64,000 bases of DNA, taken from positions 983,681-1,047,680 of the forward strand of contig NZ_LR217730.1 in the NCBI RefSeq assembly GCF_900698985.1. The letters are read 5' to 3'. Within the stretch, counting starts at the first letter, position 1, and the number at the start of each line of letters is the position of its first letter. The translations under genes were made by a program, and so were the position numbers. The DNA is from Erwinia_E haradaeae_B (lineage in GTDB: Bacteria; Pseudomonadota; Gammaproteobacteria; Enterobacterales; Enterobacteriaceae). This document shows positions 53,775-63,803 of the stretch, in pieces. Below the pieces are notes generated by a model, which saw only the letters and a list, made by a program, of their open reading frames with translations, was not told where the DNA came from and made no database searches.

Positions 53775-55448
53775 TTACTCACTTTTTGCAGCTTTAAAAG
53801 CTTCCGCCATAGCACTAGTAAAAGATTCATCTTCTGTCTTATATGGCATAGGCGCTACAACTTCTCTTGTGTGAGTTTGATCTTTAGAACGATAAGACAA
53901 TAACAAGAGTCGATTTTTGCGATCAACACTAGTAAATTTAGCAGAAATACAATCCCCAACTTTGAGAATAGAAGAAGCATCCTCTGTATTATTCTCTCCT
54001 TCTTCGGTAAAGGCTAAATAACCATCTACTCCATCATTTAATTTTACCATTAAACCTTTAGAATCGATTGACGCCACATTACCATAAACAGTGGCACCTT
54101 TTTTATTAGCAGACAAATAAACACTGAATGGATCTTCCGTTAGCTGCTTAACACCTAGAGAGATTCTCTCTCTATCTGCGTCAACTTGTAAAACAACTGT
54201 AGAAATCTCATCACCTTTCTTATAATTACGTACTATATCTTCTTCTGAGGTACTCCAAGATATGTCAGAAAGATGAACAAGACCATCAATACCACCTTCT
54301 AAGCCAATAAAAATACCAAAGTCTGTAATAGATTTTATTTTACCTTCCACTCTATCATTTTTATTATAGGTTTCTGCAAACTTCTGCCAGGGATTGGCTT
54401 TACATTGCTTCAAGCCTAGCGAAATACGACGACGATCTTCATCAATATCTAATACCATAACCTCTACCACATCATATACATTAACAATTTTAGATGGGTG
54501 AACGTTTTTATTTGTCCAGTCCATTTCTGAAACATGAACCAAACCTTCTACACCTTCCTCAAGCTCAACAAAACATCCGTAATCTGCCAAATTCGTGACT
54601 CGACCGTTTAATCTTGTACCCTCTGGATACCGTTTGGCAATAGAAACCCACGGGTCTTCACCTAACTGTTTTAACCCTAAAGATACACGAGTTCGTTCAC
54701 GATCAAATTTCAGAATTTTAACAGTAATTTCATCCCCAACTGTGACAATTTCCCCTGGATGCTTAACACGCTTCCAGGCCATATCGGTAATATGTAATAA
54801 ACCATCTACACCGCCTAAATCTACAAATGCACCATAATCTGTTAGATTTTTTACAATACCTGATACTGACAAACCTTCTTGCAAATTAGCTAATAAACTA
54901 TCACGTTCTGCGCTATGTTCGGATTCTATAACTGCGCGACGAGAAACAACAACATTGTTTCTTTTTTGATCCAGTTTTATTACCTTAAACTCTAACTCCT
55001 TACCTTCTAAATGCCCTGTATCACGCACTGGACGTACATCTACTAACGACCCCGGCAAAAATGCCCGAATACCAGTTAGTTCAACTGTAAACCCTCCTTT
55101 AACTTTTCCATTAATAACACCTATAACATTTTTCGAACTTATATAAGCTGCCTCTAATACAACCCAAGCTTCATAACGTTTTGCTTTTTCACGAGACAAA
55201 ACTGTCTCTCCAAAGCCATCTTCCACTGCGTCTAGAGCAACGTCTACTTGATCGCCTACACTAATTTCTAGTTTACCCGCAGCGTTCTTAAATTGTTCTA
55301 CAGAAATCGTAGACTCCGATTTTAAACCCGCATCTACCAAAACAACGTCTTTGTCAATTGAGATCACAACACCACGTATGATAGACCCTGGGCGAGTTTC
55401 GGTTGTTTTTAGAGATTCTTCAAATAATTGAGCAAAAGATTCAGTCAT
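53775..55448 (-). CDS. rpsA: 30S ribosomal protein S1
   Basis: Ribosomal protein that captures mRNA for translation initiation. From the ATG at 55448 it has 557 residues, exactly the E. coli length, starting MTESFAQLFEES. Six S1 RNA-binding repeats are visible (for example VKNLTDYGAFVDLGGVDGLLHITD and ITDFGIFIGLEGGIDGLVHLSD). The first four are strongly conserved, the last two less so. A TTG five codons upstream is possible but not needed. The sequence before the start (GAAGATTACCAAT) resembles the weak, S1-controlled start of E. coli rpsA. cmk lies 136 bases upstream, as in E. coli. Confidence 0.98.
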   Translation of the reverse strand: MTESFAQLFEESLKTTETRPGSIIRGVVISIDKDVVLVDAGLKSESTISVEQFKNAAGKLEISVGDQVDVALDAVEDGFGETVLSREKAKRYEAWVVLEAAYISSKNVIGVINGKVKGGFTVELTGIRAFLPGSLVDVRPVRDTGHLEGKELEFKVIKLDQKRNNVVVSRRAVIESEHSAERDSLLANLQEGLSVSGIVKNLTDYGAFVDLGGVDGLLHITDMAWKRVKHPGEIVTVGDEITVKILKFDRERTRVSLGLKQLGEDPWVSIAKRYPEGTRLNGRVTNLADYGCFVELEEGVEGLVHVSEMDWTNKNVHPSKIVNVYDVVEVMVLDIDEDRRRISLGLKQCKANPWQKFAETYNKNDRVEGKIKSITDFGIFIGLEGGIDGLVHLSDISWSTSEEDIVRNYKKGDEISTVVLQVDADRERISLGVKQLTEDPFSVYLSANKKGATVYGNVASIDSKGLMVKLNDGVDGYLAFTEEGENNTEDASSILKVGDCISAKFTSVDRKNRLLLLSYRSKDQTHTREVVAPMPYKTEDESFTSAMAEAFKAAKSE

Positions 55449-55584
55449 ATTGGTAATCTTCAAAATTCTTGAATTTAATGTCCACCTATCTTCCTAATGA
55501 AGTGGATTGGTTCATATTATCTATGGCATCCATAACACAGAGTTAAATGTATGTTCTTGTTGAGCTATTAAGCATTTACCCCGC

Positions 55585-56289
55585 TCACTGAATATAGTGT
55601 TTACTAATGCTTACGTTAATTTTTGTTCGCACATAATCTAATGCTATTTCAGTTACTTGCTGTTTTGAGATATGAGTTGAGTTAATTATCAAAGCATCAT
55701 CTCTTAACATAAGCGGCGCAACAGAGCGATTACGATCACGCTCATCTCTTTCTTTCATTTGAGATAAAAGTTCATTAAAATTAACATTAACCCCATTTTT
55801 ATGCAACTGTAGCATACGTCGATAAGTTCGTGTCTCTAAATTAGCATCTAGAAAAATTTTTAAAGATGTATCTGGAAATACTACTGTCCCCATATCACGA
55901 CCGTCCGCAATCAATCCAGGTAACTTACGAAAACCACGCTGAAAATTCAGTAACATTTCACGCACATAAGGAAACGCAGCAATCCGTGATGCCAAGTCAC
56001 TAACTACTTGACTACGAATTTTCATAGAAATATCTACCCTTTTTAGCATTACTCTAAGATCACCATTTTGAAATAAAAACCGCACATCCAGATTATGAGC
56101 CAGGGCCATAATACCTTTTTCAGAGCTTATATCTACCTGGTGGTATAATACTAATAAGGCTAATACTCTGTAAATAGCACCAGAGTCTAAAATATGCCAT
56201 TTCAACTTCTGAGACATAACTTGACATAAGGTGCCTTTTCCTGAGCCGCTTGGTCCATCTATCGTAACGACGGGAGCGCAAATCATCAT
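55585..56289 (-). CDS. cmk: Cytidylate kinase
   Basis: Phosphorylates CMP and dCMP for RNA, DNA and phospholipid precursors. The 234-residue protein matches E. coli Cmk (227). The P-loop GPSGSGKG is at 12-19, followed by DSGAIYR, LIADGRDMGTVVFPD, KIFLDA and the ERDERDRNRSVAPL lid. The next codon is also ATG, so the start could be 56286. The C-terminus is 5-7 residues longer. rpsA follows. Upstream, where E. coli has aroA and serC within a few kilobases, aroA is missing. Confidence 0.96.
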   Translation of the reverse strand: MMICAPVVTIDGPSGSGKGTLCQVMSQKLKWHILDSGAIYRVLALLVLYHQVDISSEKGIMALAHNLDVRFLFQNGDLRVMLKRVDISMKIRSQVVSDLASRIAAFPYVREMLLNFQRGFRKLPGLIADGRDMGTVVFPDTSLKIFLDANLETRTYRRMLQLHKNGVNVNFNELLSQMKERDERDRNRSVAPLMLRDDALIINSTHISKQQVTEIALDYVRTKINVSISKHYIQ

Positions 56290-57457
56290 TATAACTCTCT
56301 ATATGTAGCTCTCTATCTAAACAAAAGCTTTACCACTATCTTTGAATAAACATCAATGCTATTCTAATAAGTCCTAATCTATGGGATAATGTATATTTTA
56401 ACTTTTAACTTTTACCTATACTCTGAATCTCATGAATACTAATAGGCGTTAAAAACTTTGAAAACAATAAAACTAAATTATATAGATAATATTTTACATA
56501 TATTATTTATATGATAGAATTATTTTTATTTATATTATGTATCCTATTATAAATATATAATAATATTATAAAACTTTTAACACAAAAATTATAGATAAAA
56601 ATTATACCAATATACTTTGATAATGATTTTAAATGTATATAAAATTTTTTTAATAATCATCTTTAATATACATACCAATATAGGCAAGTTAGTCTTAATC
56701 CATCGCTGTATTTGAATTAATAAAATTAATTTAGATTAAAATAATCAGTCTATTATTTAAGTTTAAAATATTATTTTAAATTTACATGATATGTATAATT
56801 AGTAATCAAATAAAAAATTATAACCTCTCTCATAATTCTATTCGGCTAATTATCTAGAAGATTTATAGTTTATCATCTATAGATATTATCTATACATATA
56901 GAGTTTCAATCTATCTTTATTTAAGATAAGGCACCGTCAGATATTTTTTAAAATTACTCTATAATTATCTTTCAAAAGAATTTATAATAGATTTAAATCT
57001 ATATTCTCATAATACTAATAAGCGTCTGATTTTATATAAAAAGTTCCGTGAAAAAATATAAAACATACTAAATATCAATCTCTCTGGTAGGTAATTTTTA
57101 TAATATTTTCAAAATATTATTTAGTTCACACATGTAATGAATATGAATTAAATAATATCAATGTGATTATATTAAGGTATGTTTATTTAAAGCTAAGATC
57201 ATCTTGACCTCAATTCATGTACAATGAATTATATGTATTTCTTCTTGCAGTATCTTCATACTTAACGTAGATAAATCATTCTTGATGATTACATTTAATA
57301 TAATTTATTAAGCTTCATTGTTCGATATTTGCTTAACATGTTCAATTTTATATCTTGAAGACATATCTAAATATTATTAAAATTCATCTATAATATATAT
57401 AATTAATATTATCATGTAACTAATATTAAAATAATTTAGAACTTAAAATGTCATTTT
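56290..57457. other. 1.17 kb gene-free stretch between serC and cmk, aroA absent
   Basis: E. coli has aroA directly downstream of serC. No aroA reading frame or conserved motif (such as the PGSKS segment) is readable here, though the length is close to that of aroA (about 1.28 kb). The DNA is AT-rich with dense stops in all frames. Confidence 0.6.
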
Positions 57458-58546
57458 TTATTTATAGTAACGATATTCAAAATCACTCATAAAATCAGTG
57501 AGCTTCTTTACTCCAGATAGTGGCATAGCATTATATAATGATGCTCGCATACCCCCTACTATCTTGTGACCCTTTAAGGAATGTAATCCTGCAAAAATTG
57601 ACTCTTCAAGAAAACATGTATTTAATGTTTCGTCTGCAAGATAAAATGGTATATTAATACGTGAACGATTATTATCTGCCACATTATTATAGTATAAATT
57701 GCTACTATCAATTGTCTTATATAAAAGATCTGCTTTTACTTTATTTAGTTTTGATAACTCCTGGATCCCTCCTTGTTTTTTTAACCATTTAAATACTAGA
57801 CCAGACAAATACCATGCAAATATAGGTGGAGTATTAAACATAGAATTACTCTCTGCTAATATTTTATAATTTAAAAATGAAGGTAGCTCATTGCGCGCCA
57901 TACCGAGGAGATCTTCACTTATAACTACCAGTGTTAACCCAGCAGGTCCAATGTTTTTTTGCGCTCCAGCATATAAAACACCATATCTACTGATATCGAT
58001 TGGCGTCGTAAGAATCGTTGAAGAAAGGTCTGCTACGACAATTTTACCACTAAAATCCGGAACCTCATTAATAGCAACACCTTCAATAGTTTCATTGGGA
58101 CAAAAATGAACATAAGCAGAATCATCTGCAACACTCCAATTATGCATTGGAGAAATAGCTTGAAGACCATTAATAAGTATTTTAGCATTGATAACATTAG
58201 GTTTACAATACTTTTTAGCTTCTTTGATAGCATTTATTGCCCAATAGCCACTATTAATATAATCTGCCTTGGTATGCTGGCCTAATAAATTTAATGGGAT
58301 TGCGGAGAATTGCGCGCGAGCACCTCCATGGCAAAACAATACTTTATAGTTATTTGGAATCTTCAGAAGATCTCGAAAATCTGTTTCGGCCTCTTCAGCA
58401 ACTTGTATAAATTCTTTACTACGGTGGCTTATTTCCATTATAGACATCCCTATGCCCTTCCAGTTAAAAAACTCCCTTTGGGCATAATGCAGAACGTCTG
58501 GTGGTAGCATGGCTGGTCCCGCACTAAAGTTAAAAATTTGATTCAT
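57458..58546 (-). CDS. serC: Phosphoserine aminotransferase
   Basis: PLP enzyme making 3-phosphoserine from 3-phosphohydroxypyruvate, and 4-phosphohydroxythreonine on the vitamin B6 route. The 362 residues equal E. coli SerC. The PLP lysine is Lys197 in GAQKNIGPAGL, and FNFSAGPAMLP, CPNETIEG and GGMRASLYNAMPL are conserved. The phosphate-gripping HGGGRGQF of E. coli reads HGGARAQF (73-80), two Gly-to-Ala changes that may be tolerated. It no longer has aroA behind it. Confidence 0.96.
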   Translation of the reverse strand: MNQIFNFSAGPAMLPPDVLHYAQREFFNWKGIGMSIMEISHRSKEFIQVAEEAETDFRDLLKIPNNYKVLFCHGGARAQFSAIPLNLLGQHTKADYINSGYWAINAIKEAKKYCKPNVINAKILINGLQAISPMHNWSVADDSAYVHFCPNETIEGVAINEVPDFSGKIVVADLSSTILTTPIDISRYGVLYAGAQKNIGPAGLTLVVISEDLLGMARNELPSFLNYKILAESNSMFNTPPIFAWYLSGLVFKWLKKQGGIQELSKLNKVKADLLYKTIDSSNLYYNNVADNNRSRINIPFYLADETLNTCFLEESIFAGLHSLKGHKIVGGMRASLYNAMPLSGVKKLTDFMSDFEYRYYK

Positions 58547-59097
58547 TCTTATAATGGTCCTTGATACATTAATTATACTAATCAGATACTAAAATATTTA
58601 TTAGGTAAAACATCTATCAAATAAATTAGGATGTAATAATTATCTATTTATACAACTTTTATTAAGCAAGCACTATTTTTATTTGACGACCCAATGCATC
58701 ATTTATTTCTTCAGTTATATGCTACATTCTGAGCTCTATCATGATTTTTCAGTTAAAATTACAAATTCATGTCTTAAAATTCTATCTTTTGACATATTAT
58801 ATTATAATAAATTAATGATTAGTGATATGATTTGCTAGTTACCTTAATGTTATACTGAGATAGTCATATTATATAGTTATTATAAATAAAAAACGATTAT
58901 CTTAATAAAGCTAATAACATCATATTTTAAAGAAAATATTTACATGCTCTGTACAATACATTCATTGATTATTATGATATCATTATATATATAATAAAAT
59001 TTATAAATATCGTACCATAGACTATTACATTAAATATTAATTGTGTTGTTATTATTAAAATAGTATATTATTTTATTTTATTTATAATTGTATACAT
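58547..59097. other. 550-base divergent region between serC and hemW
   Basis: The two genes diverge, so promoters for both must lie here, but no hexamer pair stands out among many AT-rich candidates. No gene is visible. Confidence 0.5.
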
Positions 59098-60234
59098 ATG
59101 TTGAATCTTCCTAATTTAAGTCTCTATATTCATATTCCCTGGTGTATTAAAAAATGCCCATATTGTGACTTTAATTCGCATGTATTACTTGAGGATCTTC
59201 CAGAAGATCAATACATACATCATCTTTTAAATGACCTCCGATTAGATATACCATTTATTTCCAGCCGCAAGATTGATACCATTTTTATCGGTGGCGGCAC
59301 TCCTAGTTTACTAAAAATTGAAACTGTACGATTCCTATTGGAAGGAATACGTGAAAATTTAGAATTATCAAATAATGTAGAAATTACAATAGAGGCTAAC
59401 CCTCAATCATTAGAAATAGAGAGATTTTATGGTTATAAAGATGCCGGTATAAACCGTATTTCAGTTGGTATACAAAGTTTTCAAGAAGATAGTTTGAAGC
59501 AATTAGGTCGCATGTATAGCGCACGCGAGGCGAAAACAGCAGTACAAACCCTTTATTCTCTTAATCTACGCAGTTTTAATTTAGACATTATGCATGGATT
59601 GCCAAATCAATCTCAAGAAAACGCACTTAATGATCTTAGTATAGCAATCGCTCTCAATACACCACATCTATCATGGTATCAATTAATGATTGAACCATGT
59701 ACTCTTTTTTCTGCAAAGACTCCACAATTACCAGATGAAGATGAACTATGGAAAATATTTGAGGAAGGCCATAAATTACTCAGAGTTTCAGGCTATCAAC
59801 AATATGAAATATCATCATATGCTAAACCAAATTATTTTTGCGCACATAATTTAAATTATTGGCGATTTGGTGATTATATAGGAATCGGTTGTGGTGCTCA
59901 TGGAAAATTAACTCAGCTTAATGGTTCTATTATCAGAACTAGCAAAACTCGTCACCCGCGAAAATTTATGTCTGGTAATTATCTATGCAAGCGCTTTACA
60001 GTAAAAAATCATTCAAAACCATTTGAATTTTTCATGAATAGATTCCGTTTACTAGAAAAAATACCACGACAGGAGTATATATATTATACTGGATTATCAG
60101 AAGATAGCATTCGAACCCCAATAGAAATAGCAATAGAAAAAGGTTTTTTAACAGAAACTACTACATATTGGAAAGTAACTAAAAAAGGACATTTATTTCT
60201 CAATTGTATGCTAGAATTATTTTTAATAGAATAA
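59098..60234 (+). CDS. hemW: Heme chaperone HemW (radical SAM family)
   Basis: HemW binds heme and a [4Fe-4S] cluster and is thought to deliver heme to respiratory proteins; it was long annotated as a coproporphyrinogen oxidase. The 378 residues equal E. coli HemW (YggW). The radical-SAM cysteines are Cys16, Cys20 and Cys23 in WCIKKCPYC, followed by FIGGGTPSLL, EANPQSL and NRISVGIQSFQ. The C-terminal HemW domain reads NYWRFGDYIGIGCGAHGK. Its retention matches the heme-containing SdhC in this window. yggS and yggT, near it in E. coli, are 26 kb away here. Confidence 0.96.
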   Translation: MLNLPNLSLYIHIPWCIKKCPYCDFNSHVLLEDLPEDQYIHHLLNDLRLDIPFISSRKIDTIFIGGGTPSLLKIETVRFLLEGIRENLELSNNVEITIEANPQSLEIERFYGYKDAGINRISVGIQSFQEDSLKQLGRMYSAREAKTAVQTLYSLNLRSFNLDIMHGLPNQSQENALNDLSIAIALNTPHLSWYQLMIEPCTLFSAKTPQLPDEDELWKIFEEGHKLLRVSGYQQYEISSYAKPNYFCAHNLNYWRFGDYIGIGCGAHGKLTQLNGSIIRTSKTRHPRKFMSGNYLCKRFTVKNHSKPFEFFMNRFRLLEKIPRQEYIYYTGLSEDSIRTPIEIAIEKGFLTETTTYWKVTKKGHLFLNCMLELFLIE

Positions 60235-61392
60235 CATATTTTTCCATGATATAATTTAATATTATTTTGATTAAGAAAATATGTATTCTACAATATTAGA
60301 ATATTTTTATATTATATTTGTCGATATCAGCTTATTTTTATAAAGTAAATGTTATACATTATCATTGGTATAAAAATATTTTCATAAAAATAATAAATGA
60401 TAGATACTATTTCACATTAAAATTTACATGCTTTTTTATACTTACACTATATATTTCTTCATAAAATCTTTACTTGGAGTATAAGTATAAAAAATAGTAA
60501 AAACAATTATACTAATAATATACCCGACAAGACTTAATATCGCATATTTTTTATATTTATATTTTCAAATCTTACGCATTTCTTTATTAACATATAAAAT
60601 TACTTTTATATAACTTTAATTATTAGGAAATGAATTCAATTCAAGATTATCTACATTACATAAAATCTTATAATTTTACCATAAAACTTAATTCTAGTAA
60701 AATTTTCTTCTGTTATTACATATGCGCTCTAGTTAAGAATGTAAACTCAAAAATATTAATTTCATATGACACTAAATTCGTCTTAACTAAATGTAATGTG
60801 ATATTTATAATTTTATTATAAAATTACTACATAATATTATTTAATATACCATTAAATATATGCTAATATTTATCGTGTGCTAAATCATTAAATACTGTTT
60901 TTATAAAAATAACTTATAATAATATCATACAATGTGATTATTCTATAACCATCGTGTAAGTTAGACAAACTCTAATTAACAATTAATTTTCAGCAAAAAG
61001 TCACATGAAATAAATGTATTTAATATTCTAGGTTAAATTAATACTCTAGACAGTCTTACTTGTTCTGCGCTAATAGTTCATCCTGGTATATAAAGATTTT
61101 TCTTAATTATTTAATACGTGTGGATATATTTTATATCTATAATCATGATAATATTATAGATTTCCAATAGTCTTTAAAAGACTACTTTAAAATACACAAT
61201 ATTATTAGTCATTGCCATCTTCCTATCTTTACCCTTAAATAGGAAAGTGAGTTAATATTTACCATAATTGCTACTTAACATGCTAATAGATCTTTATCTA
61301 ACTATATATACTGCACTATCTGTATTAAGTGCATAAATAAATACCCCTAACGATATGTAATAGCCATTCCCGATTTAAGGAGGGGCATGCCC
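60235..61392. other. 1.16 kb gene-free stretch before smg
   Basis: In E. coli dprA (smf) and def lie upstream of smg; neither is readable here. A 63-codon open frame at 60630-60821 has no recognisable features and looks like chance. The last 20 bases hold the smg ribosome site. Confidence 0.6.
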
Positions 61393-61866
61393 ATGTTCGA
61401 CGTGCTAATATACTTATTTGAAACATACATGCACAATCAAATGGCAGCACATATAGACCAAGATAAATTAACTAACGATTTATCTAGTGCCGGTTTTCAT
61501 CGTGATGATATCATTAATGCGTTTAATTGGTTAGAAAAATTAGCAGATTATCAATCTGGGCGGGTGTCTTCAATGTTTCTATCCTCCGATCCCTTATCTA
61601 TGCGCATTTATACTATAGCTGAAAAACAACAGCTTGATGTTAACTGTCGTGGCTTTATACTATTTCTAGAACAGATTCACGTATTAAATTTAGAAACACG
61701 TGAAATGGTTATTGATCGTATTATGGAACTTGATACTCTTGAGCTTCAGATAGATGATCTAAAGTGGGTTGTTCTCATGGTACTTTTTAATATTCCTGGC
61801 TGTGAAAATGCTTACAAACGAATGGAAGAATTAATTTTTGACTCAAATGAAATAGTTGTTCATTAA
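61393..61866 (+). CDS. smg: Smg family protein of unknown function
   Basis: A 157-residue protein matching E. coli Smg (157) across its length: MFDVLIYLFETYMHN at the start, DPLSMRIY in the middle and LDDLKW-like DDLKWVVLMVLFNIPGCENAY at the end. The biochemical function of the family is not known; it is all-helical and conserved in gammaproteobacteria next to dprA and tsaC. I start it at the second ATG (61393) because the AAGGAGG ribosome site is then at good distance and the N-terminus equals that of E. coli; an ATG two codons earlier is possible. Confidence 0.93.
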   Translation: MFDVLIYLFETYMHNQMAAHIDQDKLTNDLSSAGFHRDDIINAFNWLEKLADYQSGRVSSMFLSSDPLSMRIYTIAEKQQLDVNCRGFILFLEQIHVLNLETREMVIDRIMELDTLELQIDDLKWVVLMVLFNIPGCENAYKRMEELIFDSNEIVVH

Positions 61867-62574
61867 TTGCTATTTTAGACATAGAGCTCAAGAAAATAAA
61901 TTTATTAAATAATTTTTTAAACATTATTCCTAAAACCTAAAAGTTGTATTATAGATAAAATTTGACATATATTATGACTAATATCTATTTTTTAGACATA
62001 AAAAATAAAACTTTTTTAGGTGTTTTATTTTGTAGATAGTATTTGAATTTTTGAAACTTAATATAAAATTATTTTATTAAAAATCATACACGATATTTAG
62101 CAATCCATTGCTAGTCACAAATATCAAAGATACTATCTCTAATAATTTACACATAAAATCATATAATATTATTTTATATTTAATCTTTTAGTCAAAAGTC
62201 AGTACGTAATAATTGAGTAACTAAAAAATTTTATCTTGCTCCGCAAAATATGCATAAAAGCTAATATACATCATAGTATGATTATAATTTTTAACTAAAA
62301 ATTGCTATTATCCAGCATAATAATTATTTATAAGAAATGATGTCAATAAAGTACTATAGTAATAAAAAATTTAAAAAAAATAGATTGAATCGTAATTCAT
62401 CTAAATACAATTACTACACCAATATTCTTTTTAACGATATATCTTTTTTTAACCTTATTTATACTAATTTTTAACTACCAATCAACTTTTTACATACACC
62501 TCACATATATATGTATATATGTCAAGATTATTTTGTACACAATTATATTATTAATCAAAACCATCGGAGTAACA
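61867..62574. other. 708-base gene-free stretch where yrdD is expected
   Basis: In E. coli yrdD, a zinc-finger topoisomerase-related protein of about 180 residues (540 bases), lies between smg and tsaC. No zinc-finger cysteine pairs or reading frame are recognisable here. The gap length fits erosion of that gene in place. Confidence 0.6.
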
Positions 62575-63135
62575 ATGAACCTTACAACGCATTCCCTATT
62601 GCAATGCGCATACTATGTAGGTAATGCTATGGTTATTGCGTATCCAACTGAAGCCATGTTTGGACTTGGTTGTCATCCTTCTTCTAAAATAGCTATAATG
62701 CGCTTGCTTTCCTTAAAAAAACGCTCTATTAAGAAAGGTTTTATTCTTGTTGCCGCTAACTATCAGCAATTAACTCCTTGGGTAGCCGATGAAAAATTGT
62801 CATTACAGCAAAAAGAACTAATGTTTTCTACCTGGCCAGGCCCAATCACATGGATACTTCCTGCGCGCCATATCACACCATACTGGTTAACGGGAGAGTT
62901 TGCTACACTAGCAGTACGTGTTAGCAATCACCCCTCTGTTGTTGATTTGTGTCTTGCATGTAATACAGCTCTGATTTCAACTAGCGCTAATATCTCTAAT
63001 CACCCCCCTTGTCGTTATTCAACAGAGTTATTTAAGCAATTTGGACATAACTTTCCAGTATTATCAGGTGAAATTGGTGGGCAAACGCACCCATCTGAGA
63101 TGCGCAATATATTTACTGGTGAGCGTATACGCTAA
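62575..63135 (+). CDS. tsaC: Threonylcarbamoyl-AMP synthase
   Basis: Makes threonylcarbamoyl-AMP from threonine, bicarbonate and ATP, the first step of the t6A37 modification of ANN-decoding tRNAs. The 186-residue protein matches E. coli TsaC (190; formerly RimN/YrdC). Nucleotide and threonine site pieces are intact: VIAYPTEAMFGLGC, LKKRSIKKGFILVAA, WPGPITWI, LAVRVSNHP and ISTSANIS. The ATG at 62575 has a CGGAG ribosome site 6 bases upstream and fits the family; an earlier ATG at 62533 would add 14 unrelated residues. aroE, which follows in E. coli, is absent. TsaC acts on the AUA- and AUC-reading tRNA-Ile encoded in this window. Confidence 0.96.
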   Translation: MNLTTHSLLQCAYYVGNAMVIAYPTEAMFGLGCHPSSKIAIMRLLSLKKRSIKKGFILVAANYQQLTPWVADEKLSLQQKELMFSTWPGPITWILPARHITPYWLTGEFATLAVRVSNHPSVVDLCLACNTALISTSANISNHPPCRYSTELFKQFGHNFPVLSGEIGGQTHPSEMRNIFTGERIR

Positions 63136-63698
63136 TATATATAATCATATATATTGAAAGTTATACTATTATCATCATAATTGCATTCATATACACAAAA
63201 TAAATCATCAGAGCAGCAGCAGCAATACTCAATAATAATGAATTATTACCTATTTATTAAATATTTCTATCATTTAATATCATGTACTATAATATAGTAA
63301 ATATTACATACCTATTATTAACGTTACTATTATTCTTACTATTACTCTTGCTATTACTATATATTTTATATAATTTATTGATCATATGGATAAGTTATTA
63401 TTAATATATATACATAATACTTTAAATATGAGAAAATTATATTAATATAAAAGCATATGTCATAGTTTTTTTAAAATACTTTTATTTAAAAAACAATAAG
63501 CCTTCTTTTTTGAAAACCATACAAACACAAAATACTAATACGCTTTTATAATAAGTCATTTTATTTATAAATATCTAAACAATATTATTATACAGAAATA
63601 TATCATGCAAATTAATAACATTAATAAGTTGAATACTATCGGCACATACATCAATATTTCTAGCACCTAAATATTATATGTTGTAATTTTTCATTGAC

Positions 63699-63746
63699 GC
63701 TACTCTTACAGAAGATGTAGCATGCTACATCTTCTGTAAGAGTAGC
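63699..63746. repeat. 48-bp perfect palindrome (first of a pair)
   Basis: Two 24-base arms are exact reverse complements with no spacer, centred on GCATGC at 63722/63723. The arm GCTACTCTTACAGAAGATGT is richer in G and C than the surroundings. No T run follows. It lies 564 bases after tsaC. Confidence 0.95.
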
Positions 63747-63753
63747 CTTTAAC

Positions 63754-63803
63754 ATAAGTCATATAAAATCTTAGAAATATTTCTAAGATTTTATATGACT
63801 TAT
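63754..63803. repeat. 50-bp perfect palindrome (second of a pair)
   Basis: Two 25-base arms are exact reverse complements with no spacer, centred on AAATATTT at 63778/63779. It starts 7 bases after the previous palindrome and shares no sequence with it. In RNA the two would form side-by-side hairpins. Confidence 0.95.

Noticed and set aside
60630..60821. 63-codon plus-strand frame
   Set aside because: Random-looking AT-driven translation in gene-free DNA, no family resemblance.
63311..63360. TTACTATTA-type tandem run as a functional repeat array
   Set aside because: Units are irregular and short; low-complexity drift explains it.
63699..63803. Insertion-sequence ends or attachment site
   Set aside because: The palindromes are spacer-free and unrelated to each other, with no transposase or integrase nearby.
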